Below are positions 16,337 through 24,195 of a DNA stretch of 64,000 bases, in pieces. Numbering within the stretch: position 1 is the stretch's first letter; each line of letters opens with the position of its first letter. Position numbers and translations under genes: made by a program. The notes below the pieces were generated by a model. The model saw only the letters and a program-made list of their open reading frames with translations. It did not search any database and was not told the origin of the DNA. The stretch lies in NCBI GenBank assembly GCA_937901745.1, contig CALGSZ010000158.1, positions 6,360 to 70,359 on the forward strand. Direction: 5' to 3'. This stretch comes from an uncultured Chloroflexota bacterium. GTDB lineage: Bacteria > Chloroflexota > Chloroflexia > Thermomicrobiales > UBA6265.

Positions 16337-18868
16337 ATGCCTGGCGAGCGCCAGCCGCTCTACTACACCTTCGGCAACCACATGCATTGGGTCGATATGG
16401 AGTGGCTTTGGGGCTATTTCGTCCTGCCCGCTTCCGTCCGCGACATGCTCGACTTCTGCGAGAAGACGGGCGTCAAAGGCAACGTCAATTTCGAGGGCAT
16501 CGGTTACGAGAAGCTGGCGGTCGAGGCGCCGGAGGCGCTCGCCGCGCTGCGCGAGGCGGTGCAGCGCGGGCAGATCGAAGTGGTCGGCGCATCGTACGGC
16601 CAGCCGTATGGCCTCTTCCATGGCGGCGAGTCGAACGTGCGGCAGCGCGTCTACGGCGCGCGCGCCGTCCGGCGGCTGCTCGGTGTTTGGCCGAAGACGT
16701 TCTGGGAGGAGGAGTTCGATTTCTTCCCCCAGTTGCCGCAGATCTTGACGAGCGCAGGATTCTCCTACGCCTCGCTCTTCTTTCAGTGGACGTGGCATAC
16801 GCCGGAGGTGCCGAAGGAGCCGATCCCAGCCATCTGGTGGGAGGGGCAGGACGGGACGCGAATCCTGACCGCTACCCGCAACGCGCTCAACCTGCACCAG
16901 TGGCCGGAGGATTTTCAGGCGCTGCTTGGCAGCTCGGTGCCGCGCGAGATGCCGGCGGCGGGCATCGTCCAGTGGCTGGAGCTGATGCCGTCGCCGGACT
17001 GGATGTGCCGCTCGGAGCTGATGCTGCCGCCGCTCCGAGAGCTGCTGGCCCGCGACGATCTGGACGTGCGGCCGGTGACGCTCTCTGAGTACCTGGAGAT
17101 CGCGAAACCCTACGCCGAGGTGCGCCGCTACACGATGGACGATGTCTTCCACGGCATGAGCCTCGGGAAGAACGGGGACCGGATGCGGCGAATGAGCCGG
17201 CAGGGGGAGGCGGACCTGCTGACCGGCGAGGCGCTTTCGACGATCGTCGGCTTCTTCGGGCGGCCGTATCCGAGCTGGAACGTCTATCCCACGTGGGAGC
17301 TGGAGGAAGGCTGGCGGGAGCTACTTTCCGCCCAGCACCACGACAACGACGAGTGCGAGGGGTTGAACGGGCACATCGGCTACCGCTCGTATGAGCGCAG
17401 CCGCGGGCTCGTCGAGCACGTCATCACCCGCACGCTGCAGAAGCTGGCGGACCGCTCGCCCGGTGCGCCCGGCCGCGTGCTGATCCATAACCCGCTCGGC
17501 TGGACGCGCGACACCGTCGTTCCGGTGCCAGGGCAGCCGTACCCGGTCCAGGTCAAGGACCTGCCGCCCTTCGGCTTCCGGGTGCTTTCCCCGGCGGAGA
17601 TGGCCGATTCGATCATCCGCCGCCACGGCATCAAGGTCGAGGAAGGGCAGAACAGCGTCACCCTGCGGCGCGGCGAGCTGGCGGTCACTGTCGATCGCGA
17701 GCGGGGCGTGATTCGCCAAATTCGCAGCGCGGAGTTCCCGGATGGGGTGCTCGACCAGGAGGTCGGCTTCGGCGATCTGCGGATGACGCGGCAAGGCGCG
17801 GTGGAGACCTTCCCGAAGGTGACGGTCGCCGTCAAGGATGGAGGGCACTGGGGACCAGAGATCGTCATCACCCGCGAGGGGCAGGATCACGCGCGGGTGG
17901 AGGTGGTCGTCGCGTTGCCGCTCGACATCGAGGCAGTGGATGTCCGGTTCAGCGCCCACGACCTGCCGCGACCGGACGGTCGGATGCATGCCTCGCTGCA
18001 GACGGCGATCGCGGTGAATCTCGCCTCGTACCGCCTGATCCACGATCATCCGTATGGGCTGAGCGAGATCAAGGCTGAGGGGACGTACCTGCGGAAATAT
18101 CCGACGGGCGACTGGATGACCTCGCCGCAGGAGTTCGAGACGATCGTCAATCCGTTCACGGCGTACAGCCTGCTCGATTTCGACGCGGGCGACCGGGGGC
18201 TGCTGCTGCTCCACGACGGTAGTCAAGCGATGTTCCGGGATGGCAACGTCGTGCGGACGATCCTCACGATGTACGACCCGTGGGACGAGGAGTATTTCAT
18301 CAATAACTTCAACGCCGAGTTTCGGCTCGTGCCGCACGGCGCTTTGCGGCACGCCGACCGCTGGCGGCTGGCGCAGGAGTTCGAGCGGCCGCCGCGCCTG
18401 GCGACCAGCAGCCGTCCCGGCGGTGACTTGCCGACCGTCTTTGGGCCGCTCTGGTGCGATGCGCCGGGGGTGGCGGTGACAGCGCTTTATCGCGAGGAGC
18501 CGGAGGCCGGGTACGGGCTGGAGCGCTACGCGGGCGAGGGGATCGCCTACCCGGTCATCGTCCGGCTCGTCGAGTTCAATGGCGAGCCCGCGACCGCGCA
18601 CCTGTTGGTCCCCGGACCGGTCGCGAAAGCGGTGCGAGCGACGGTGCGGGGGGACGCGCTGGCGGATGTGCCGATGGAGCCGGCGAGCCCGCCCGCCGGG
18701 CACGACGCGCCGGCAGAGTGGACGCGGCTGGCGGTGGAGATGCGGCCGTACGAAATCGCGACGATCTATCTCGATCCGGTGCTGGCGCGGAAGGTGAGCC
18801 GCAACTTGGACGAGTATCGGTCGGTCTGGGCGACGGTGCACCGGGTCGGAGAAACGACGAGCGAATGA
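16337..18868 (+). CDS. GH38-like (alpha-mannosidase family) glycoside hydrolase
   Basis: 843 residues without a signal peptide, so it probably acts on imported glycosides in the cytoplasm. The N-terminal (beta/alpha)7-like domain contains NHMHWVDMEWLW (His15, His17, Asp20), which matches the metal-binding start of GH38. A WEEEFDFFPQLPQIL segment (residues 123-137) occupies the place of the usual W-x-x-D-x-F-G...LPQI nucleophile motif. AQHHDNDECEG near residue 334 is the conserved AQHHD motif. The remaining 500 residues are the beta-rich GH38 C-terminal part. The ATG at 16337 follows AGAGGAG by 7 bases; an ATG at 16316 is less well placed. It is co-oriented with the importer-2 genes upstream and a sugar dehydrogenase downstream. 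The nucleophile region departs from consensus, so the exact activity is open. Confidence 0.82.
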   Translation: MPGERQPLYYTFGNHMHWVDMEWLWGYFVLPASVRDMLDFCEKTGVKGNVNFEGIGYEKLAVEAPEALAALREAVQRGQIEVVGASYGQPYGLFHGGESNVRQRVYGARAVRRLLGVWPKTFWEEEFDFFPQLPQILTSAGFSYASLFFQWTWHTPEVPKEPIPAIWWEGQDGTRILTATRNALNLHQWPEDFQALLGSSVPREMPAAGIVQWLELMPSPDWMCRSELMLPPLRELLARDDLDVRPVTLSEYLEIAKPYAEVRRYTMDDVFHGMSLGKNGDRMRRMSRQGEADLLTGEALSTIVGFFGRPYPSWNVYPTWELEEGWRELLSAQHHDNDECEGLNGHIGYRSYERSRGLVEHVITRTLQKLADRSPGAPGRVLIHNPLGWTRDTVVPVPGQPYPVQVKDLPPFGFRVLSPAEMADSIIRRHGIKVEEGQNSVTLRRGELAVTVDRERGVIRQIRSAEFPDGVLDQEVGFGDLRMTRQGAVETFPKVTVAVKDGGHWGPEIVITREGQDHARVEVVVALPLDIEAVDVRFSAHDLPRPDGRMHASLQTAIAVNLASYRLIHDHPYGLSEIKAEGTYLRKYPTGDWMTSPQEFETIVNPFTAYSLLDFDAGDRGLLLLHDGSQAMFRDGNVVRTILTMYDPWDEEYFINNFNAEFRLVPHGALRHADRWRLAQEFERPPRLATSSRPGGDLPTVFGPLWCDAPGVAVTALYREEPEAGYGLERYAGEGIAYPVIVRLVEFNGEPATAHLLVPGPVAKAVRATVRGDALADVPMEPASPPAGHDAPAEWTRLAVEMRPYEIATIYLDPVLARKVSRNLDEYRSVWATVHRVGETTSE

Positions 18869-18955
18869 GGTACGTCGCGTCCGGGTGGCGTGGCATCGTG
18901 GCTAGGTCTCGCGATTGGTTCATGAATGATGACGGCAGAGGAGTGAGGGGGCAGT

Positions 18956-20101
18956 ATGACGCTCGAGCATGGCGCGCATCGTGACTTTCAGACGACGGCG
19001 CGGCCGCCCCGGTTCACGAAGACGACGTCCCTGGATGAGCAGCTTGGCGTTGGCGTGGTTGGGCTGAATGAGGGGCGGACGCTGCTCGTCGCGCTCGATC
19101 GCGCGCCACATGCCCGCGCGGTCGCCGGCTGCGACCTGAGCGAGGAGAAGATCGAGGCGACGCGCCGGGACTGCCCCGATCTCTTCTATACGACGTCGTA
19201 TGACGAGCTGCTGGCTCATCCCGAGGTGCGCATCGTCGCGATCTACACTCCGGACCCGCTCCACGGCGAGCACATCGTCCGCGCGTTCGAGGCCGGGAAG
19301 GACGTGATCTGCACGAAGCCGGTCGTCAACTCCTTCGCCGATGCGCGCCGAGTGCTGGAGGCTGGTCGGCGGACTGGACGCAAGCTCCTCGTCGGGCAGA
19401 GCATCCGGTTCTTCGAGTCGTTCATGCGCCAGCGGGCCGCCTACGAGCGGGGAGAGATCGGCCAGCCGGAGCTGGTGGACGCGCATTACATCCATCGGAT
19501 GGACTGGTACTACGACAAGAGCGCGTGGGCGGTGGCGGAGACGGATTGGGTCTTCCTGGGACTCAGCCATCCGGTCGATCTCGTCCGCTGGTATCTCGGC
19601 CGGATCGAAGAGGTGCACGCGCTCGGCTACCGCTCGGCGCTGGCAAACGAGTACGGGGTGCGCGGGTTCGACGTCTACATCGTCAATCTGCGCGCCGCTG
19701 ATGGGCGGATCGGCCGGGTGATGGGGCACTACGGGCTGCACGAGCTCCCGTCCGCGCGGAACGCGATCGAGCTCGTGCTGTACGGCTCGGAAGGGACGAG
19801 CATGGCCCAGTACCACGACATGCGCTACTGGCACACACTGCCAGACGGGACCGAAGTCAAGGAGGACATGCTCTACGCTCGCCGCGCCTACTACTTCAAC
19901 AACGACGTGCATGGCATGCACTACGGCGAGTTCGCGAACTACACGGATTATTTCGCGCGGGCGTTGATGAGCGGCGCGCCGTACTCGCCGGACCTGGAAG
20001 AGGGGATCGAGACGTTCTGCGTGATGGAGGCGATCCGCCAATCAGCGGAAAGCGGCGCGCCGGTGAAGGTCGCGCCGCTGCTCGCCGAGATCGGGTTGTG
20101 A
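18956..20101 (+). CDS. Gfo/Idh/MocA-family sugar dehydrogenase
   Basis: 381 residues. An NAD(P)-binding Rossmann domain begins at about residue 31 (LGVGVVGLNEGRTLLVAL), continues through DELLAHPEVRIVAIYTPDPLHGEH, and has the family's catalytic-lysine motif CTKPVVNSFADA (EKP in the consensus, TKP here). The C-terminal alpha/beta domain carries DAHYIHRMDWYYDK and the DLVRWYLG signature. It likely oxidises or epimerises a sugar freed by the GH38-like enzyme. It is the last gene of the importer-2 operon and ends at a strong hairpin. Confidence 0.88.
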   Translation: MTLEHGAHRDFQTTARPPRFTKTTSLDEQLGVGVVGLNEGRTLLVALDRAPHARAVAGCDLSEEKIEATRRDCPDLFYTTSYDELLAHPEVRIVAIYTPDPLHGEHIVRAFEAGKDVICTKPVVNSFADARRVLEAGRRTGRKLLVGQSIRFFESFMRQRAAYERGEIGQPELVDAHYIHRMDWYYDKSAWAVAETDWVFLGLSHPVDLVRWYLGRIEEVHALGYRSALANEYGVRGFDVYIVNLRAADGRIGRVMGHYGLHELPSARNAIELVLYGSEGTSMAQYHDMRYWHTLPDGTEVKEDMLYARRAYYFNNDVHGMHYGEFANYTDYFARALMSGAPYSPDLEEGIETFCVMEAIRQSAESGAPVKVAPLLAEIGL

Positions 20102-20122
20102 GGTAACTCTCGCGATTCGTGA

Positions 20123-20165
20123 CGATCGCGGCCGCGGGATCAGGCTCGAAACGCGGCCGCGATCG
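20123..20165. terminator. Bidirectional terminator-like hairpin between convergent genes
   Basis: CGATCGCGGCCGCG (20123-20136) and CGCGGCCGCGATCG (20152-20165) are a perfect 14-bp inverted repeat around a 15-base loop. It lies between the stops of two convergent genes (20101 and 20173). It lacks a T run on either strand, but its length and position fit a two-way terminator. Confidence 0.65.
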
Positions 20166-20172
20166 CGAGGGA

Positions 20173-20832
20173 TTACGCCGCGGACCGGCGCAGCGCCCAC
20201 GTGGCAAGGCCGGCGAGCGCCAGCAGGGAAGCGAAGACCGAGATCAGGCCCAGCTGGCGCGTGGTGTCGAGCGCGGTCGTTCCGGCGCCGGTGCTCGGCA
20301 GCTGTTCAACGTCTTCACCGTCATCAACGTCATCACCACCGCCTGCCGGGATGTTGTACCACTCGCAGGCGATCTCATCACCGGTCTCGAACTCGAAGCT
20401 GATGCCCAGCAACGGTCCGCCCGGCTCGAAGTCGATCGTCTCGTAGCTGAAATCGAGCGCTTCTCCGCCATTCTTGGAGCAGAAGACAGCGTAATCGAGA
20501 CCCTCCGCCGCCGGCTCGCCAACAACGACGGGATTAGGACCTTCCGGGTTGAGATCGAAGTTCGCGAGCGAGAAGGTCACCAGGCCGTCGCCACGGGAGG
20601 TTGTCATCTCGACGTTGTCGGTGTGCGGCGTCGCGAGCGCGAAGTCGATGCCTTCGGCTGGGGTTGTGCAATCTTCGGCATAGTTATCGCCGGCGTAGCC
20701 CTCCGGGCACGTGGCAACGCCGATGATGAGCGAGCCCGCGTTGTCTTGGGCAGCCGCGGAAGGCGCATGCGCTGCCAACGAGGCGATGGCAAGACCGAGC
20801 ATCGCTACCACGGCGAGGAATCGAAAACGCAT
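20173..20832 (-). CDS. LPXTG-type cell-surface protein
   Basis: 219 residues. A Sec signal peptide (residues 1-28, ending APSAAAQ) is followed by an acidic extracellular domain with four to five cysteines. The C-terminal sorting signal is LPSTG at residues 178-182, then a hydrophobic helix (about 194-213) and a RR-containing tail. A sortase would cut between Thr and Gly and attach it to the cell envelope. The central domain (AGSLIIGVATCPEGYAGDNY) is not recognised. No sortase gene is in the window. The ribosome site is GGGGGAGAG just upstream of ATG 20832. Confidence 0.8.
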   Translation of the reverse strand: MRFRFLAVVAMLGLAIASLAAHAPSAAAQDNAGSLIIGVATCPEGYAGDNYAEDCTTPAEGIDFALATPHTDNVEMTTSRGDGLVTFSLANFDLNPEGPNPVVVGEPAAEGLDYAVFCSKNGGEALDFSYETIDFEPGGPLLGISFEFETGDEIACEWYNIPAGGGDDVDDGEDVEQLPSTGAGTTALDTTRQLGLISVFASLLALAGLATWALRRSAA

Positions 20833-21111
20833 TCCACTCTCCCCCCTGTACGTTCCTTCACTACCGGATCGGTGCCGTCTGAACCGCTGTGGCCACCTCC
20901 TTTCGTGCCCGCGACCTCGGCGAGACAGAGTCCACCGCTGGCCGGTTGGACTCGAAGGCTGGAACGACTGACGCGTTTGGTTGGTTTCGCGACATTGGGG
21001 GCGGGCGTATCACGGGGGTGCGAAAAGGATCGCGGTCTCGGTGCGTTCCCCGTCATTGGGCGAAGGGAGCCGAGACCGCGCTGGAGAGAGATGCGTAGAG
21101 GTGCGCCGCGC
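20833..21111. other. Intergenic region with a long inverted repeat
   Basis: About 280 bases lie between two minus-strand genes. CGCGGTCTCGG (21031-21041) pairs perfectly with CCGAGACCGCG (21070-21080) around a 28-base loop, 32 bases after the stop of the binding-protein-like gene, and may end the long minus-strand cluster. The rest should contain the promoter of the LPSTG gene, but no clear -35/-10 pair was picked. Confidence 0.5.
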
Positions 21112-22272
21112 TTACGAGGCTCGGCGGCTGCTGCGGTAGAGATCGTCCAGAGCGTCGAGTGTTTCGTCGATGTCGCCGCCGTCGCGCAGGAAGGCGTTAA
21201 TCAGGTCGCCGCTGCGCTCTTGGACGGGCAGGTAGCCGTTGTAGCGGGGGCGAAGGTAGGCGCGGTCGAGGCTGTCGAGCGTATCGCGGAAGAAGTCGGA
21301 GGAAGCCTCATTGACGGCGTCATCCAGCCAGGCGCTCCGGTGACCCGGCTGCCCGCCAGCGGTGAAGTAGATCGTCCGCTGGATCTCGCCGCTGGCGGCG
21401 AAGCGCGCGAAGTCGGCGGCGGCCTCGGGATGTTGGGTCCGGCTCGAGATGGCCAGGCCGGCGCCGCCCAGGATGCCGCCGCGCGACGGACCGCCGCCGA
21501 CGGTCGGGACGCCGGTGAACTTGACGATGTGCGTGCGGAAGCCAGGCCGCCCGTAGTTCGAGTAGCCGAAGAGGAGCGGAATGTAGGCGATCTCGTCGGT
21601 CGTGCTCATCCGGTCGAGCGTCTTCGGCGGGTTCCAAGAAAGGGACTCCGGATGGGCGGCGGCGACCAGGGCTCGCAGCATCTGCAGCGCCTGGCGACCC
21701 ATGCTCCGGCTGACGATGCAGTTGTCAGTCGCAAAGGGTTCCTCGCCGTGTGCGGTGCAGATCGAGCAGAAGCACATGATGGCGTCGGTCGGGACGAGGG
21801 GTACCGCGACGCGAGCGGTCTCCTTATCGCGCCGCATCTCGGCCGCGCGGATGACGTCGTCCCAGGTGCGGGGCAGGCCGCCAATCTGATCGAGGAGATC
21901 GGGCCGGTAGGCTGCGACGTGTCCGGCGGCGTCGGTCGCGAGTGCCCATTGATGGCCGTCATAGACGTAGCTGCGGTGGCTCGGGCCGACGCTGTTTGCC
22001 GCCTGGTCCGCGAGGAAGGCCTCATCCAGGTATTCGTCGAGGGGAAGGAGGCAGCCGTCGGCGGCGGCGAAACCGACGAATGGGTGATCGATGATGAGGA
22101 GGTCATAGCGATCGGTGAGGCGCTCGATCGGCAGATCGCCGAAATCCTTCAGGCTGCGCGTATCCCAGGTGATGCGCACCTGAGGGTTGCGTTCCATGTA
22201 CGCCTCGGACGTCGCGACCATGCAATCGTGGCCGCGGGGATGATCCCAACTAATTCCGCGTAGCTCGATCAT
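21112..22272 (-). CDS. Leaderless extracellular-solute-binding-protein homologue
   Basis: 386 residues with the fold pattern of family-1 ABC binding proteins: an early GISWDHPRGHDCMVATSEAY strand-helix, LIIDHPFVGFAAADGCLLPLDEYL, and late DFARFAASGEIQRTIYFTAGG. The N-terminus (MIELRGISWDHPRG) has no signal peptide, lipobox or twin arginine, and the start is well supported by GAAGGGGA. It is therefore predicted to stay in the cytoplasm. It directly follows the CaiB and fused CoA-transferase-like genes, a pairing that suggests a substrate-holding or sensing role in CoA chemistry rather than transport. That role is inference. Confidence 0.75.
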   Translation of the reverse strand: MIELRGISWDHPRGHDCMVATSEAYMERNPQVRITWDTRSLKDFGDLPIERLTDRYDLLIIDHPFVGFAAADGCLLPLDEYLDEAFLADQAANSVGPSHRSYVYDGHQWALATDAAGHVAAYRPDLLDQIGGLPRTWDDVIRAAEMRRDKETARVAVPLVPTDAIMCFCSICTAHGEEPFATDNCIVSRSMGRQALQMLRALVAAAHPESLSWNPPKTLDRMSTTDEIAYIPLLFGYSNYGRPGFRTHIVKFTGVPTVGGGPSRGGILGGAGLAISSRTQHPEAAADFARFAASGEIQRTIYFTAGGQPGHRSAWLDDAVNEASSDFFRDTLDSLDRAYLRPRYNGYLPVQERSGDLINAFLRDGGDIDETLDALDDLYRSSRRAS

Positions 22273-22401
22273 CTGATCCCCTTCGTTTGCCGAAGTCCAG
22301 TAGCCAATAGCCGAGAGCGGAGATTCCTGTCGCGGCTCGTCGTGGCCGGAGGCGATGACCGGTTGGTCGTCGCGCGGGCGGCCGTGACGACGGCGTGGGA
22401 C

Positions 22402-24195
22402 TCACCGCTTAGTGCCGGTAGAGATGAGCTCGGTCACCGCCGCTTCTTCGCTCTCGATCAACGCGGAGAGCAGCGGGCCGCGCTCCTTGCCGGCGACGAA
22501 TTCGAGCCGGCGCAGGCCGAGCGGATCGATTTCCTCGCGGATGAGGCGAAGCTGCTCGTCCGTCGGCGGCTCGGTCGTCGCGACGCTCGGAGCGAGCCGG
22601 AGCGGGAAGCCGGCGGCCGCTTGGACATCGTCCACGGTGACGCCGGGGTGGACCGAGGTTAGGGTCAGCTCGCGGGATGCCTCGTCCAGCTCGAAGACGC
22701 CGAGGTTGGTGATGAGCTTGACGTGGCCCGGCTGGTAGCCGGCGGCGATCCGCTCCTCATCGGTGAGGAGGCCACGGGCGGCGCTGATGTACTCGACGCG
22801 CTCGACGAGCGAGAGTGGCGATTGCCGTGTGAGATAGAGCAGGAAATGGCGGTGCATGTTCGCCACGTCGGCCATGCCGCCCTGGCCTGGCAGCCGGATT
22901 TTCCGACCGCTCGGCGAAGTGACCTGGATGTTGTTCGTGTTCGCGTGGCGATCGATCTGCGCCGCGCTGACGATCTCATGGGTGACGAGGCCGCGTTGGT
23001 AGTACCAATGGTAGCTCTCGTCGCCGCCGCAGTGGAAGACGGCCGTCTGGAAGTCGAGCGGCTCGGCGAGCGCCATCAGCATCGGGCGAGGCGCGACGTC
23101 GATCAGGCCGCCGTTGGATGTCATTAGCAGTAGGTTCGGCGCGTGCGTCCGCTTGGCGAGGAGGTACGCGGTCGTGGCCAGCGGCGAGACGGAGCCGACA
23201 GAGCAGACGCTCTCGTTGTCGAGCTGCCGCGCGATCCAGGCGACCATCACCTCGTCCACTGTCGCCGCGCCGGCTTCCGCTTCGCCTGTCCGGTGCTTGA
23301 GCAGCGCTGGCCCGGTGACCTTGGCAGACTCTACTTTCGCCGCGGCAGAGAGGAAGCGCTGCCGCTCCGGCTCGGGCGACTGTGGCTCCAGCGTTTCGGC
23401 GGACGTGAGCCGGTGCAGCTCGCGGTAGTCGGCGGCGTAGTAGGGGACGCAGGAAGTCGGGTAGGCGCCGAAGGGGACGTGCGCGACGGCGGTGACGAAG
23501 GATCGCCCGAGGATGAATGCACGTGGCGCGGCCGACCGCTGGAAGGTGCCGCGCGGGACGATCTCCTCAACGGTGACGAGGACGCGCCGCGCCGCGAACG
23601 CCATGCTCAGGTCGAGTCCGCGCGCGCCTTGGATCTCGACGTTGCCGTCCTCATCGGCGCGATGCGCGTGGAGGAGTAGGACATCCAGCGGCAGCGCCCG
23701 GGCCGCGCCGACCTGCTTGCCGGTGATGGGGTCCGGATACGGCGTGGCGAATCCGGAGCGTTCCACGATCTCGGAGCCGAGCGGGAGCGGGAAGGGCATG
23801 GAGGGGACGCCGTGCTGCGCGGCGTGGAAGCCCTGCATCATGCCCAGTGCGGTCCATTCTTCCAGCTCGACGGTGCCGTCCTCGACCGCCTTCCGGAAAC
23901 GGGGAGCGAGGCCGAAGACGTCGAGGCTGTTGAAGCAGAGCGCCATCTTGCGGACGGCGCCTGCCTCCAGCAGCAGCTCCAGACCGAGGCTCCCGCCCCA
24001 GGAGACGTAGTCCAGGTCCTTGACGCCGCGGGCAATGACGGCCCGGATCAGCGCGATCGGGAGGCGAGAGAAGTGGAACCCGCCGATGGCAAGGCGATCG
24101 CCGTCCCGGACGTGGGCCGCGAGATCGTCGAGGGAGACGATGCGCGGCTGCTGGGCCGGGACGCCGACGACGGCGCTGCCGCTTGTCGCGCTCAC
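22402..24195 (-). CDS. Fused type-I CoA-transferase/IpdAB-like protein
   Basis: 597 residues made of two homologous halves: an alpha-type domain (about 15-290, with AIGGFHFSRLPIALIRAVI and the conserved VELEEWTALGM) and a beta-type domain (about 310-560, with CSVGSVSPLATTAYLLAKRTHAPN). In glutaconate-type CoA-transferases the beta half has a catalytic Glu just before a Gly-rich turn; here that place reads MTSNGG (358-363). The enzyme may therefore be an IpdAB-like acyl-CoA hydrolase (ring- or chain-cleaving) rather than a transferase. The GTG at 24195 overlaps the CaiB stop (GTGA), showing translational coupling. An upstream extension of the same frame (to 24999) is antisense-like and was excluded. 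Confidence 0.85.
   Translation of the reverse strand: MSATSGSAVVGVPAQQPRIVSLDDLAAHVRDGDRLAIGGFHFSRLPIALIRAVIARGVKDLDYVSWGGSLGLELLLEAGAVRKMALCFNSLDVFGLAPRFRKAVEDGTVELEEWTALGMMQGFHAAQHGVPSMPFPLPLGSEIVERSGFATPYPDPITGKQVGAARALPLDVLLLHAHRADEDGNVEIQGARGLDLSMAFAARRVLVTVEEIVPRGTFQRSAAPRAFILGRSFVTAVAHVPFGAYPTSCVPYYAADYRELHRLTSAETLEPQSPEPERQRFLSAAAKVESAKVTGPALLKHRTGEAEAGAATVDEVMVAWIARQLDNESVCSVGSVSPLATTAYLLAKRTHAPNLLLMTSNGGLIDVAPRPMLMALAEPLDFQTAVFHCGGDESYHWYYQRGLVTHEIVSAAQIDRHANTNNIQVTSPSGRKIRLPGQGGMADVANMHRHFLLYLTRQSPLSLVERVEYISAARGLLTDEERIAAGYQPGHVKLITNLGVFELDEASRELTLTSVHPGVTVDDVQAAAGFPLRLAPSVATTEPPTDEQLRLIREEIDPLGLRRLEFVAGKERGPLLSALIESEEAAVTELISTGTKR

Noticed and set aside
17321..18841. A 506-codon minus-strand frame
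   Set aside because: Shadow of the GH38-like gene, with no ribosome site or motif.
20119..22263. A 714-codon plus-strand open frame
   Set aside because: It lies antisense to the LPSTG gene, the intergenic hairpin region and the binding-protein-like gene. Its translation is Val/Ala/Gly/Arg-rich with no domain, whereas both minus-strand genes have ribosome sites and recognisable features. High GC codon bias explains the lack of stops.
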